Source of the DNA: Desulfolinea sp964487745
GTDB lineage: Bacteria; Chloroflexota; Anaerolineae; Anaerolineales; Villigracilaceae
Direction of reading: 5' to 3'
Assembly (NCBI GenBank): GCA_964487745.1
Contig: CAZASG010000012.1
Span: 1-64,000 of the forward strand
Length of the DNA stretch: 64,000 nt
Shown: piece by piece, positions 26,011 through 33,489 of the stretch
Layout: the number at the start of each line of letters is the position of its first letter
Numbering within the stretch: position 1 is the stretch's first letter
Translations under genes and position numbers: made by a program
The notes under the pieces: generated by a model
Seen by the model: only the letters and a program-made list of their open reading frames with translations
Told to the model about the DNA's origin: nothing
Databases searched by the model: none

Positions 26011-26358
26011 CTTTTATCTCTCCAAATTTGTGAAGTACTTATTCAGGGTTGACCCTCTAAAGCTGGTTACATTTACACATTATTTTACCAGCCTGATTCA
26101 CAAAACCGATATTCTGCGAGCAAAAACGTGTTTCTATCGACTTTCTGTTATGTGCTCTTTGGATGATATTGAGCGCTTACAAGGTTTTTGTGATCTTAGT
26201 TAGGCTGTTTAAGAAATGAAAAGTCATTGTAACTAGGACGAAGACTCGAACCGCTATTTTGTGCATTTTTATGGTTTTCGGTAGTAAAGAGGTGGTTTGC
26301 AGGGGAAAAATAACAAAAAGGAATCAAAAAAGCCGCTATTCAGCGGCTTTTAAAATTG
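26011..26358. other. Intergenic region without a convincing gene
   Basis: About 350 bases lie between the ABC ATPase start and tRNA-Glu. I see no open frame of useful length on either strand. The left part should hold the exporter promoter (minus strand), but I cannot name a confident box. The right end holds the tRNA terminator. Confidence 0.5.
26325..26352 (-). terminator. Terminator of tRNA-Glu
   Basis: The hairpin GCCGCT-GAAT-AGCGGC, read on the minus strand, has flanking A/T tracts and lies seven bases past the tRNA 3' end. Confidence 0.85.
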
Positions 26359-26431
26359 TGCCCCCACGGGGATTCGAACCCCGGTCTTGACCTTGAAAGG
26401 GTCACGTCCTGGTCCCCTAGACGATGGGGGC
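26359..26431 (-). tRNA. tRNA-Glu (anticodon TTC)
   Basis: Read on the minus strand, a 73-base cloverleaf starts with GCCCCCA, pairs with TGGGGGC and ends with discriminator A; CCA is not encoded. The anticodon loop CTTTCAA gives TTC, reading GAA/GAG. The T-arm GGGGTTCGAATCCCC is perfect, and the D-arm has TCTAGGGGACCAGGA, as in other bacterial tRNA-Glu genes. Confidence 0.96.
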
Positions 26432-26502
26432 TTAAAAATCAAGCGAGCAGAATTCTAACATTCCATGCCTGATAGGTCAAGCAATCTGTTGAATTAAATT
26501 GA

Positions 26503-27051
26503 CTATTTTTCATCATCTCGGCGTTGGTTAAGTAAACCAAGCAAATCGACCTGTTTTCGGTTGAAAAGAACGACCGGCGATTCAATTTTGAGCGTAGGAA
26601 TCAAGATCCCTGTGATGTTCGCGTCATAGAGTGGAATAAAGTCTCGCGTTCCCTCCATCATCAACACTCTGAAGTCAAAACGTCCTTGCCATTCAAGGTG
26701 TCCTTCTATCTCATAATTTTGTGTGGTCACAAAAACGGGATACTGGGAGGTTTGTACATAGCCGCCGCGCGCCAGAGCCTGTGGGCCAATATCTTCATCG
26801 CGGCTTAGGCAGATCACAAAAAGACGTTCTTTTGCCAACCGGATGACCTCGAAGTGATCTGCCAACTTAGTCGGCATATGAATGCGTGCCAAACGGGCAT
26901 CATGGATTTCCATAAAGGAAGAGTTGGGATTGTTCAACATCCCAATAATGCCCGTATTTGAAACCATCGTCTTACCCACAACACGATAGCTGGTTGTGAG
27001 CATATCTACAGATACAAAGCGATGCGTACGTGGGGAAGTAGAAGGGGACAT
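26503..27051 (-). CDS. Conserved hypothetical protein, function unknown
   Basis: I do not recognise this 182-residue soluble protein. AAGGAGG lies just before the ATG, so it is well expressed by appearance. It is a mixed alpha/beta protein without signal peptide, membrane segment or catalytic-looking Cys/His clusters. The stretch MLNNPNSSFMEIHDARLARIHMP and the ending QVDLLGLLNQRRDDEK are distinctive. It follows the YgiT-type gene by 15 bases, so it may be the last gene of a lepB-ygiT-like transcript. Confidence 0.6.
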   Translation of the reverse strand: MSPSTSPRTHRFVSVDMLTTSYRVVGKTMVSNTGIIGMLNNPNSSFMEIHDARLARIHMPTKLADHFEVIRLAKERLFVICLSRDEDIGPQALARGGYVQTSQYPVFVTTQNYEIEGHLEWQGRFDFRVLMMEGTRDFIPLYDANITGILIPTLKIESPVVLFNRKQVDLLGLLNQRRDDEK

Positions 27052-27066
27052 TTTTCCTCCTTAGAG

Positions 27067-27360
27067 TTATCTGTTTGTTGTGGCGGGAGGGACGTTATTG
27101 CCTCTGCGGGATGAAGCTTGTGTGTTTTCATTGCGTGAAGAAGTTTTCCCAGCGCTTGGGTTCAACAACATGGTTAGCCATGAAATAGCACGCTGGTCGT
27201 ATTCCCGTTTTCCGCAAAGATCACAAACCCAAGCGGGGAAATTGGGTACGGTAATTAACTCTTCTTTCAGCCAGGTAAAATACGTCACATATTGCGGACG
27301 CACAATGCCTGCCTGGCATTCTTTACAAGGATACGAATCGGGTAATGTTGTTTTGGTCAT
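27067..27360 (-). CDS. YgiT-type zinc-finger protein
   Basis: This 97-residue protein has a CxxC...CxxC zinc site (PCKECQAG and VCDLCGKREYDQ), as in the N-terminal domain of YgiT/MqsA antitoxin-like proteins. The helix-turn-helix domain of full MqsA is absent, and no toxin gene lies beside it, so a toxin-antitoxin role is not supported. The C-terminal 30 residues are Ser/Arg/Asn-rich and look disordered. Its ATG is two bases from the lepB stop. No good ribosome-binding site is seen, so it may rely on coupling to lepB. Confidence 0.7.
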   Translation of the reverse strand: MTKTTLPDSYPCKECQAGIVRPQYVTYFTWLKEELITVPNFPAWVCDLCGKREYDQRAISWLTMLLNPSAGKTSSRNENTQASSRRGNNVPPATTNR

Positions 27361-27361
27361 T

Positions 27362-27967
27362 TTATTGGGTGTTGGCTAAAACGATTTGTACATGTTCAAT
27401 AAGGTCCCAATCTGGTGGGGGCCAATAAACAAGAACAGCTTTCCCTATGATATTGTCCATAGGAACCGCTCCCCATGAATGAGAATCAGAAGAATTATTA
27501 CGATTATCTCCTAAAACAAAAAGTTGCTCTTGTGGCACGATCCAGGTGCCTACATATTGTGGAGAGGCTGCGATATAGGGTTCATCCAATAGGTTGCCGT
27601 TGACCGTAACTTCGCCGTTGATAATATTAACCTCATCACCGGGTAAGCCAACGACACGTTTGATAAAATCCTTGTCAGGGTTTACAGGAAAGTGAAAAAC
27701 AACAATATCGCCATAACCAGGCAATTCTGAGCGATACGCCATTTTATTGACCAAAACATATTGCCCATCGTCCAAAGTTGGGCGCATACTAAAGCCTTCA
27801 ACCAATACTCGTGCTGTCAGAGCGTTGATCCCTAAAAATAGAACAACTGATAAAATGATCGTTTCAAGGAGGTCAAGAATAAACCGCCAAAAACTTCCCT
27901 TTTCTTCATTTTTTTCTTCAATAGGCGTTGTAGGAATTTCGTTTTCTGCAACTTCTGGAATGTTCAA
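27362..27967 (-). CDS. lepB: Signal peptidase I
   Basis: This 201-residue membrane serine protease removes signal peptides from exported proteins. Seen: one N-terminal transmembrane helix at about 30-50, the catalytic serine in GFSMRPTLDDG, the catalytic lysine in DKDFIKRVVGLPGDEV, and the box D/E region LFVLGDNRNNSSDSHSWGAV. The start is a TTG with GGAGG six bases upstream. That ribosome site lies in the 3' arm of an 8-bp hairpin (27970-27998), which may control expression. The many lipoproteins and secreted proteins in the window are clients of the general export route. Confidence 0.92.
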   Translation of the reverse strand: MNIPEVAENEIPTTPIEEKNEEKGSFWRFILDLLETIILSVVLFLGINALTARVLVEGFSMRPTLDDGQYVLVNKMAYRSELPGYGDIVVFHFPVNPDKDFIKRVVGLPGDEVNIINGEVTVNGNLLDEPYIAASPQYVGTWIVPQEQLFVLGDNRNNSSDSHSWGAVPMDNIIGKAVLVYWPPPDWDLIEHVQIVLANTQ

Positions 27968-27969
27968 AA

Positions 27970-27998
27970 AATGCCTCCATTACTTGACAAGAGGCATT
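27970..27998 (-). promoter_or_regulatory. Hairpin covering the lepB ribosome site, with a nearby TATAAT box
   Basis: On the minus strand AATGCCTC (27998-27991) pairs with GAGGCATT (27977-27970). The 3' arm contains the GGAGG used by the TTG start and runs into six T residues, so it looks like both a terminator and a ribosome-site lock. A TATAAT box at 28001-27996 overlaps the 5' arm; transcripts starting there would lack that arm. Confidence 0.45.
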
Positions 27999-28006
27999 AT
28001 ACTGCA

Positions 28007-28789
28007 TTATCTTTCTGGCGTGCGTCCCCAACAATAGTGCGTCGGTACGTATAAAATCCGCTCCCCATTTTCCCGCGCCAACTTGTCTAATATCTTCATT
28101 TTTTGGATGCGTTCATCCGGAATATTTCCCGCCAGATCAGCTTCAAGTGTTGCCCATTCAAGTGCCCATTCTTCAGCACTAAACGACTCAGACGCGGATG
28201 TTGAAATTGCTCCCGCTTCAACGATCTCAATGCCTGCCCCATAAAAAAGTTCTGCCAAATCTGCCGCCCCGATAGCAGGATTTGCCCCCTGTGCACGCAG
28301 GGCGTCACGCTGCCATTCGCCGAGTTCTGTGAGCGCGGCAGGCTTGTCCACACGTTGGGAATAGTCTGGTTCTGCAAAAGCGATGATATGTCCACCGGCA
28401 CGAGCGATGCGTAGCATTTCGCCCAAGGCACGTTTCGGCGTAGGTAGCCAGAGCAGCAGGAAGTGGCAAAAAACGATATCGAAGCTGGCATCTGCGTAAG
28501 GGAGAGAGAATGCGTCCGCACAGGTAAGGGGAGATGTCGGGGCGTGGATTTGTGCTTCTTTAAGGGAAGCAAGTTGAATATCGAGTCCGTGAACGGGGAG
28601 GTCAATTGTTGAGAGAATTGCCCCCGTGCCGCATCCGACTTCAAGAACGCGATGTGATCCATCTAATCCGATCTCACTAAAAATATGTTCGCGTAAGTCG
28701 CGCGACCAGTTGGCTTGTTGTTGGTAGCGTTGATGCCATCCCCCCTTTAATTCTCCCGCGTTTTTGTGGAGGGGTGAGAACGTTGTCAT
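28007..28789 (-). CDS. Class I SAM-dependent methyltransferase
   Basis: This 260-residue Methyltransf_11-type enzyme has motif I RVLEVGCGTGAILS, an acidic residue at the ribose position (VHGLDIQ), the motif CADAFSLPYADASFDIVFCHF and the post-motif ARAGGHIIAFAEPDYS. The small-molecule or cofactor acceptor is unknown. The ATG at 28789 overlaps the phosphatase stop by four bases, so it is translationally coupled to it; a longer frame to 28852 is not needed. The C-terminal segment ends YVPTHYCWGRTPER. Confidence 0.8.
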   Translation of the reverse strand: MTTFSPLHKNAGELKGGWHQRYQQQANWSRDLREHIFSEIGLDGSHRVLEVGCGTGAILSTIDLPVHGLDIQLASLKEAQIHAPTSPLTCADAFSLPYADASFDIVFCHFLLLWLPTPKRALGEMLRIARAGGHIIAFAEPDYSQRVDKPAALTELGEWQRDALRAQGANPAIGAADLAELFYGAGIEIVEAGAISTSASESFSAEEWALEWATLEADLAGNIPDERIQKMKILDKLARENGERILYVPTHYCWGRTPER

Positions 28790-29286
28790 TTCTTCCAGCT
28801 TCTCACAAAAATCTTTTGTTCTATTGTTTGTGGAGATGGTGCGTAATAACAAAGTCGATCCACCTTCAGGAGAGCCTCTGTGCCGTCTAAACCCGTTTCG
28901 GCGAGAAAACAGCCTACTGCCGTGCCTGTGCGCCCCATCCCCGCCCAGCAGTGGATATAGGGCGGTTTGCCAGCTTTGATGGCGTTGTGGATGGTGTCTA
29001 GAATGGCGCGCATATGTGCTTGAGAAGGCACCCCAAAATCGCCAATGGAGAAGCGCTGATATTGAATTTCGACGCTGTAGAAGCCTGCTCTTTCACGTAA
29101 AACCGGTTCGTAGGGAACACGCTCGTGTGGCTCAGTAAGATCAATGAAGGTGCGGATGCCAGCTTCGAGCAGTGCATCCAGCCGAAGCGGAGTTTGTTCT
29201 TCGTTGTAGCGATGTCCCGGGTATTCGCCCGCCATGAATTGGTTTGGGAGTACCCAGTAAGAGTTATAGGGAGGAAGTTTTGCCAT
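28786..29286 (-). CDS. Dual-specificity phosphatase-like protein
   Basis: This 166-residue cysteine phosphatase has the P-loop HCWAGMGRTG (nucleophile Cys and phosphate-binding Arg) and an upstream general-acid region (FIDLTEPHERVPYEP). It resembles the small bacterial group related to CDKN3/DSP proteins, with the N-terminal SYWVLPNQFMAGEYPG signature. It sits between the PilZ gene (one-base overlap) and the methyltransferase gene (four-base overlap). The substrate is unknown. Confidence 0.82.
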   Translation of the reverse strand: MAKLPPYNSYWVLPNQFMAGEYPGHRYNEEQTPLRLDALLEAGIRTFIDLTEPHERVPYEPVLRERAGFYSVEIQYQRFSIGDFGVPSQAHMRAILDTIHNAIKAGKPPYIHCWAGMGRTGTAVGCFLAETGLDGTEALLKVDRLCYYAPSPQTIEQKIFVRSWKK

Positions 29287-29648
29287 TATGAAATATTGTC
29301 GTCTCGTCGGAGCTCGTAGCTTTCGATCATTTGCGCGATGATATTTTTCTCGTTTTTTGTGATCTTCAAGAATTCAAAGCCAATATTATAAAGTCTTGGG
29401 TCTAGATCAGGTTGACACCTGACAACACGGGCTCGGAGGCGTAGAAATTTAGCTGTGACGGAGGGCATTTCCGGCAGGTCGATGTGCAGATCTATTTCTC
29501 TGCCGATCTCAATGCTCTCTTTGCCGATGACCATAAGCCCGCCAAAGGTCAGGTCGCTGAGATAGCCCAGCATTCGCCCCGTACTCTGCACATATACAGA
29601 AGAGTATGCCATCAGATATTTGCGGGGGATCGTTCGTCGTTCTTCCAT
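29286..29648 (-). CDS. PilZ-domain protein, probable cyclic-di-GMP receptor
   Basis: This 120-residue single PilZ domain begins ERRTIPRKYL, which supplies the RxxxR motif, and continues with DLTFGGLMV, matching the D/NxSxxG motif with Thr for Ser. It is likely to bind cyclic di-GMP and act as a small adaptor on surface or motility functions. GGAGAT precedes the ATG. It overlaps the phosphatase gene by one base. Confidence 0.8.
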   Translation of the reverse strand: MEERRTIPRKYLMAYSSVYVQSTGRMLGYLSDLTFGGLMVIGKESIEIGREIDLHIDLPEMPSVTAKFLRLRARVVRCQPDLDPRLYNIGFEFLKITKNEKNIIAQMIESYELRRDDNIS

Positions 29649-29668
29649 CGGATATCTCCTTGCGGGTA

Positions 29669-30112
29669 TCAGGATTTTTCTTGCATGATCTCTTCGGCTA
29701 ATTCAGTTGCCTTTTGAACAAAAAGGGGACAGCGTGCTTGAAAAACACCGCTCTCGCGAGCTTGTTCGAGCTCTTCCGGAACGATCAAATGATAACCCAG
29801 TAATTCTCTGCAAAGCAGTGAACCGTTTTTTTCTTTGAAGCGTCGCATAAGTTCCTGGCTGGCTTCACGGATGGCTTCTTCGTCATCCGCTGTCGTGGAG
29901 CCGAATTTTAGCCCCAGTGACATTAGTGCCCCTGTTACCGCGCCGCAAACTTCGCCGTTTCGTACCATGCCGCCACCAAAAGCGGATGCGACCTTGTGGG
30001 CGGTTTCTTCGTCTAGCCCGAGTTGGGGGCCAAGCGTGGATAATACTGCCTGAGAGCAGGCGTATCCGTTTTCAAAGCGGGATCTGGCTTTATTGGGATC
30101 TTGATCTGTCAC
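29669..30112 (-). CDS. C_GCAxxG_C_C family redox-type protein
   Basis: This 147-residue protein has the cysteine pattern that names the family: Cys in ENGYACSQAVL, Cys in NGEVCGAVTGALMSLG, Cys in LLCRELLG and Cys in ARCPLFVQKA, with a helical core. Members are often next to redox or electron-transfer genes and are thought to bind a metal or metal cluster. I start at the GTG at 30112, which has GGAG seven bases upstream; the longer frame to 30217 would run into the previous gene. It directly follows the degenerate radical SAM paralogue. Confidence 0.78.
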   Translation of the reverse strand: MTDQDPNKARSRFENGYACSQAVLSTLGPQLGLDEETAHKVASAFGGGMVRNGEVCGAVTGALMSLGLKFGSTTADDEEAIREASQELMRRFKEKNGSLLCRELLGYHLIVPEELEQARESGVFQARCPLFVQKATELAEEIMQEKS

Positions 30113-30177
30113 GATGTTTCTCCAATTCAGATAGGTAAATGTTGATTTGTATTTTTGATTAGAGTTAGGTTCAATCT

Positions 30178-31338
30178 TTAAAATTGAATCTGTGTGGTTT
30201 TCCAGATCGTTGACCACTCGTCATGCAGGAGATTGCCGAGAATGGTATCTGCCATGCCCTGCATGGGGAGCACATCGCCATCCGGTTCGACGTAAAGCCA
30301 GACCTTGCCAGCGCCGTCGGGGATTTTTTCTTCGGTGGTTTCCAATGCAACGGGATGGTTCGCCGAATAGGGGACAGGCAAATCCCAGGTCAACGAGACG
30401 CCCATATGAGCGGCTTGCTCCCGTGCAACTTCAAGAGTCTCGACCTGATCGGGTGAGGCGCTGAGCGAGAGCGAATTGATCTCGAGTGAGCCCAGGCGTT
30501 TGAGAATGGCATCCAGTTTGGGCGCGGTCTTGGCATTGATCGTCAGGTGGACGGTGGTGTGCAGGTCTTCGGGCAGGATCACGTCTAGTGCTGCCCAGGA
30601 TTTCTCATTGTCCGGTTGCAGGATGAAGAGCAGGTGATCAAGCCCTGTCATCAGGAGGGTGTTGAGATATTTTTTATCGCTAAGTTTCAGCCCGTCGGTG
30701 AGCAGTCCGCTGACCATGCCTTTTGCTTCGGCATATTCGATCAGTTGGGGGAGATCATCACGCAGGGTAGGCTCACCTCCGGTAAAGGTGACGTGCGGGA
30801 TTCCCACCGCCCAAGCTTTGTCGAGAATAGATGTCCACTCAGCGGTGGCAAGCTCACGGTCGACGCGTTTCGTCGGAGCATCGTCGGCAGAACTGTCATC
30901 GGGCAGTTTATAGGTTAGGGCGCAATCCAGACGCAGCGGAGCAGTCAATCCTGCCGAATGGGGGGCGACGCGCTCAAATCCCAGATAGGAAACGGGATCA
31001 AGATCTTCGGTGTGGACGAGGGTGTCGATCCGATCTCTGAAGAGATGGTAGTCTTGCAATGCCAGCTCTTTTTTGACGCGATAGCGTTTGGCAACTTCTC
31101 CGGCGACTTCAACGGACGAAGTCCCTTTGATAAAGTGATAGGCGTATTCGGTGGCAGTCGGATTGAGATGCAGCACTGTGGCGGCGTTGACGACCAACAA
31201 GCTGGTGCCATCGCCATGCATGCGTAAATGCAGACGGTAAGCAATTTCGTCATCTTCAGGTGACTGGAAATGCAACACGCCCGCAGGGAGGGGCTTGGCG
31301 GGGGTGAAAAAATCTCGGATGCTGTTTAGGATACTCAT
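30178..31338 (-). CDS. Radical SAM paralogue without iron-sulfur cysteines, with PqqD-like N-terminus
   Basis: This 386-residue protein is clearly related to the radical SAM gene upstream of it. Both share a PqqD-like N-terminal domain (here LLVVNAATVLHLNPTA) and the core LGIPH/VGIPH...FTGGEPTLRD. Where the partner has CxxxCxxC this protein reads LTYKLPDDSSADDAPTKR, so it cannot hold the SAM-binding 4Fe-4S cluster. The C-terminal SPASM cysteines are also lost; the protein stops at the point where they begin. The fold remains intact, so a scaffold or substrate-binding partner is more likely than a pseudogene. The ATG at 31338 has GGAG five bases upstream. Confidence 0.78.
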   Translation of the reverse strand: MSILNSIRDFFTPAKPLPAGVLHFQSPEDDEIAYRLHLRMHGDGTSLLVVNAATVLHLNPTATEYAYHFIKGTSSVEVAGEVAKRYRVKKELALQDYHLFRDRIDTLVHTEDLDPVSYLGFERVAPHSAGLTAPLRLDCALTYKLPDDSSADDAPTKRVDRELATAEWTSILDKAWAVGIPHVTFTGGEPTLRDDLPQLIEYAEAKGMVSGLLTDGLKLSDKKYLNTLLMTGLDHLLFILQPDNEKSWAALDVILPEDLHTTVHLTINAKTAPKLDAILKRLGSLEINSLSLSASPDQVETLEVAREQAAHMGVSLTWDLPVPYSANHPVALETTEEKIPDGAGKVWLYVEPDGDVLPMQGMADTILGNLLHDEWSTIWKTTQIQF

Positions 31339-31350
31339 GGCTTCTCCTTT

Positions 31351-31370
31351 ATCCACAGATTACGCAGATT
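31351..31370. repeat. Short dispersed-repeat-like fragment
   Basis: The 20-mer ATCCACAGATTACGCAGATT between the two radical SAM genes resembles a sequence I have seen in intergenic DNA of many unrelated bacteria. I see only one copy in this window, so the repeat status is recall and not observation. Confidence 0.3.
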
Positions 31371-31391
31371 TTATAGTTTTTTAGAAAAGAA

Positions 31392-32756
31392 TCAGCTTGC
31401 TAGCTCAAGCTTTATAAGATTTTCCTGTTCGAATTGGAGTGGACAACCGCCACCACATTCGGCGAGCAGGTCGCAACTATCACATTTTTCTGGCAAGTTC
31501 TGCCGCTCACGCAACTGTACCGACAGCTTATGATTCCAGATCGAATCCCAACTATCGTGCAGAATATTGCCGACAGGCGTGTAATAGGACTGACAGGGCA
31601 GCACTGCTCCATCCGGTTCCACGCACATATTATATTGAGCCGCTGTACAACCCTTGATGCCCAGATCAAGTTTCATCGGATCAAAGTTGCAGTACTGTGT
31701 CGGTGTATACCAGATCAACTTCTGCCCACGCAGGTCGGTTTTGAAACGGGCGATCTCCAGAATGGGCGCAAGATCTTTTTCGGGCAGCCCCGTGCCGACA
31801 GTTTCGCCATGCCCGGAGTAGATCAGGGCGTTCAAGCCCACAGTCGGGACACCGATCTCAGCCAGAAAGTCGAGTGTATCCGGGATGGTGTGAACGTTAT
31901 CTTGTAGCATGGTTGTGTTCGTCATCACGTAGAGAGGCGTTTCAAGGACGTTCCGCAATCCCTGGATGGTCTGCTTATGTGCGCCTTTCAGCCCGACCAT
32001 TTGATCGTGGATGTCGGCATCGCTCGATTCGACCGTGATCTGGACGTGATCCAGACCCGCATCAACCAGTTTGGTGAGGAAGTTTTTATCCGTTAAGCGG
32101 CGGGCGTTGGTGTTAAGGCCTGTGATCTGACCATTGGATTCAGCATAGGCGATCAGTTCCGGCAAAAAGTCCATCAGGGTCGGTTCGCCGCCGGTAAAGA
32201 CGATATGCGGGATGCCCAACTCCCAGGTGGTGTCGAGAACGCGTTTCCACTCATCCATGCTCATGGAAGGGAAGGTCCGCTCGCGGGCATTGTAGCAGTG
32301 AGCGCAATCATTATTGCATTTGTAGGTCAGCGCCAAATCCATGCGGTAGGGCGCGGAGGGGCGGGCGCTGAAGGGCATATTCATTTCCAGATCCAACTCG
32401 TGGACGGGGCAGGCCCCATCCGGACGGATCAGGTTGGAAAGTTGGAAATTCAGTGTTTCAAGGTCAGCGAGCACTTGCTCCTTTTGAACGGCATAATTTC
32501 TCTGCACGGTCTTGATGATCTCTTTTTCTTCTTTCTTTTCCAAGAGCAGATACGCCATCAAGGCTGCGGTCGGGTTCAAGTGCATGACCCGATTAGCATT
32601 GACGATCAGTGTGCCGTGCCCATCTGCGTCCAGACGCAGGTGGATGCGTGATTTCTCGATCTCTGTTTCACGAAGATAATGAAAGAGACCGGTCGGGAGA
32701 CCGTTTTCTAATGAGCGTTTTTGAAATAAAGTGTTAAATATATTTAGAACAGTCAT
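31392..32756 (-). CDS. Radical SAM/SPASM enzyme with PqqD-like leader-binding domain
   Basis: The protein has 454 residues. Order: a PqqD/RRE-like domain at about 45-120 (IVNANRVMHLNPTAALMAYLL), a radical SAM barrel with CNNDCAHC near 147-154 and the SAM motif VFTGGEPTLMDF, and a C-terminal SPASM region with cysteines in GCTAAQYNMC, VLPCQSY and CDSCDLLAECGGGC for auxiliary 4Fe-4S clusters. Enzymes of this plan modify peptides or proteins, often making thioether or C-C crosslinks; others modify a small ligand. The ATG at 32756 has AGAGGAAAT upstream. It is followed by its cluster-less paralogue and preceded by two membrane protein genes, one with a Cys-Ala tail, which is the best candidate substrate in the window. 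Confidence 0.88.
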   Translation of the reverse strand: MTVLNIFNTLFQKRSLENGLPTGLFHYLRETEIEKSRIHLRLDADGHGTLIVNANRVMHLNPTAALMAYLLLEKKEEKEIIKTVQRNYAVQKEQVLADLETLNFQLSNLIRPDGACPVHELDLEMNMPFSARPSAPYRMDLALTYKCNNDCAHCYNARERTFPSMSMDEWKRVLDTTWELGIPHIVFTGGEPTLMDFLPELIAYAESNGQITGLNTNARRLTDKNFLTKLVDAGLDHVQITVESSDADIHDQMVGLKGAHKQTIQGLRNVLETPLYVMTNTTMLQDNVHTIPDTLDFLAEIGVPTVGLNALIYSGHGETVGTGLPEKDLAPILEIARFKTDLRGQKLIWYTPTQYCNFDPMKLDLGIKGCTAAQYNMCVEPDGAVLPCQSYYTPVGNILHDSWDSIWNHKLSVQLRERQNLPEKCDSCDLLAECGGGCPLQFEQENLIKLELAS

Positions 32757-32842
32757 ATTTCCTCTTGTAAATACCAATAAAATAATCGTCTATTGTCCTG
32801 TTGTAAGCACAGCCGCCTCTTACTAAGGTGTACCTGTACAAG

Positions 32843-33424
32843 TCACTCTTCATATATTTTCAATAATGATATGGTTACGTCTTTCCCAAACATTCTGCTG
32901 AAGAGCAAACTACTTGTGAAAATAAAAGGAATGATCCACAGAAGATCTTTCGGATAACTCAAATTAAGTTGTAGAGGATCATCTAACATGGGGTGCTTAA
33001 TAAATGCTGCGCCTAATAACACGAATACTAGAAAGAAGGAGAGTACCCAGGTTGCGGAAATGGCAGCGATCCGTTTTTTGCTGGTTTTTGGATAATGGGC
33101 GCTAATTTTTATGGCAATACTTAATCCAAACATTATGGGCAATCCTATTCCGGCAAAAATAAGTAATCCGCCTGTAAGGAGATCTGTGTCAAAGCCTCCA
33201 TCCATAGCACCTAAAAATGAAGAAACCACAAGTATGGCTGCTGATAATAGAAGCGGGAATATGAGCAATAGCCACCCTCGCACCCATCCTTTTGCCAAAC
33301 GATTTCCAAAAGGTTCTTCATCAAACCGTGACTGTTTGAAAGCGGAGTTCAACCCTTTCTCAAAAGCGCGGTTTATCCAGATAACTAAACCAGCGAGAAT
33401 AAGCATTGTTATGAGAGTGAACAT
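32843..33424 (-). CDS. Multi-helix membrane protein, function unknown
   Basis: I do not recognise this 193-residue protein. It has four or five predicted helices (about 1-18, 45-70, 83-106, 119-145 and 160-180), with no clear catalytic residues. The frame is open upstream into the Cys-tail gene, but the ATG at 33424 gives a normal membrane N-terminus. The ribosome site is weak. It lies between the Cys-tail gene and the radical SAM gene in the same direction, so it probably belongs to that system. Confidence 0.55.
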   Translation of the reverse strand: MFTLITMLILAGLVIWINRAFEKGLNSAFKQSRFDEEPFGNRLAKGWVRGWLLLIFPLLLSAAILVVSSFLGAMDGGFDTDLLTGGLLIFAGIGLPIMFGLSIAIKISAHYPKTSKKRIAAISATWVLSFFLVFVLLGAAFIKHPMLDDPLQLNLSYPKDLLWIIPFIFTSSLLFSRMFGKDVTISLLKIYEE

Positions 33425-33489
33425 ATTAGCTATTTCTCTATTTAGATCAGGAATTGGATGCTGAGTTGTGATTTGCCATTTTTCGCTTC

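Noticed and set aside
26221..26280. Second tRNA suggested by a GACTCGAACC-like string
   Set aside because: The T-stem does not pair and no acceptor stem or anticodon arm is found.
27067..27360. MqsRA-type toxin-antitoxin pair
   Set aside because: Only the zinc-finger half of the antitoxin type is present, with no helix-turn-helix and no toxin gene beside it.
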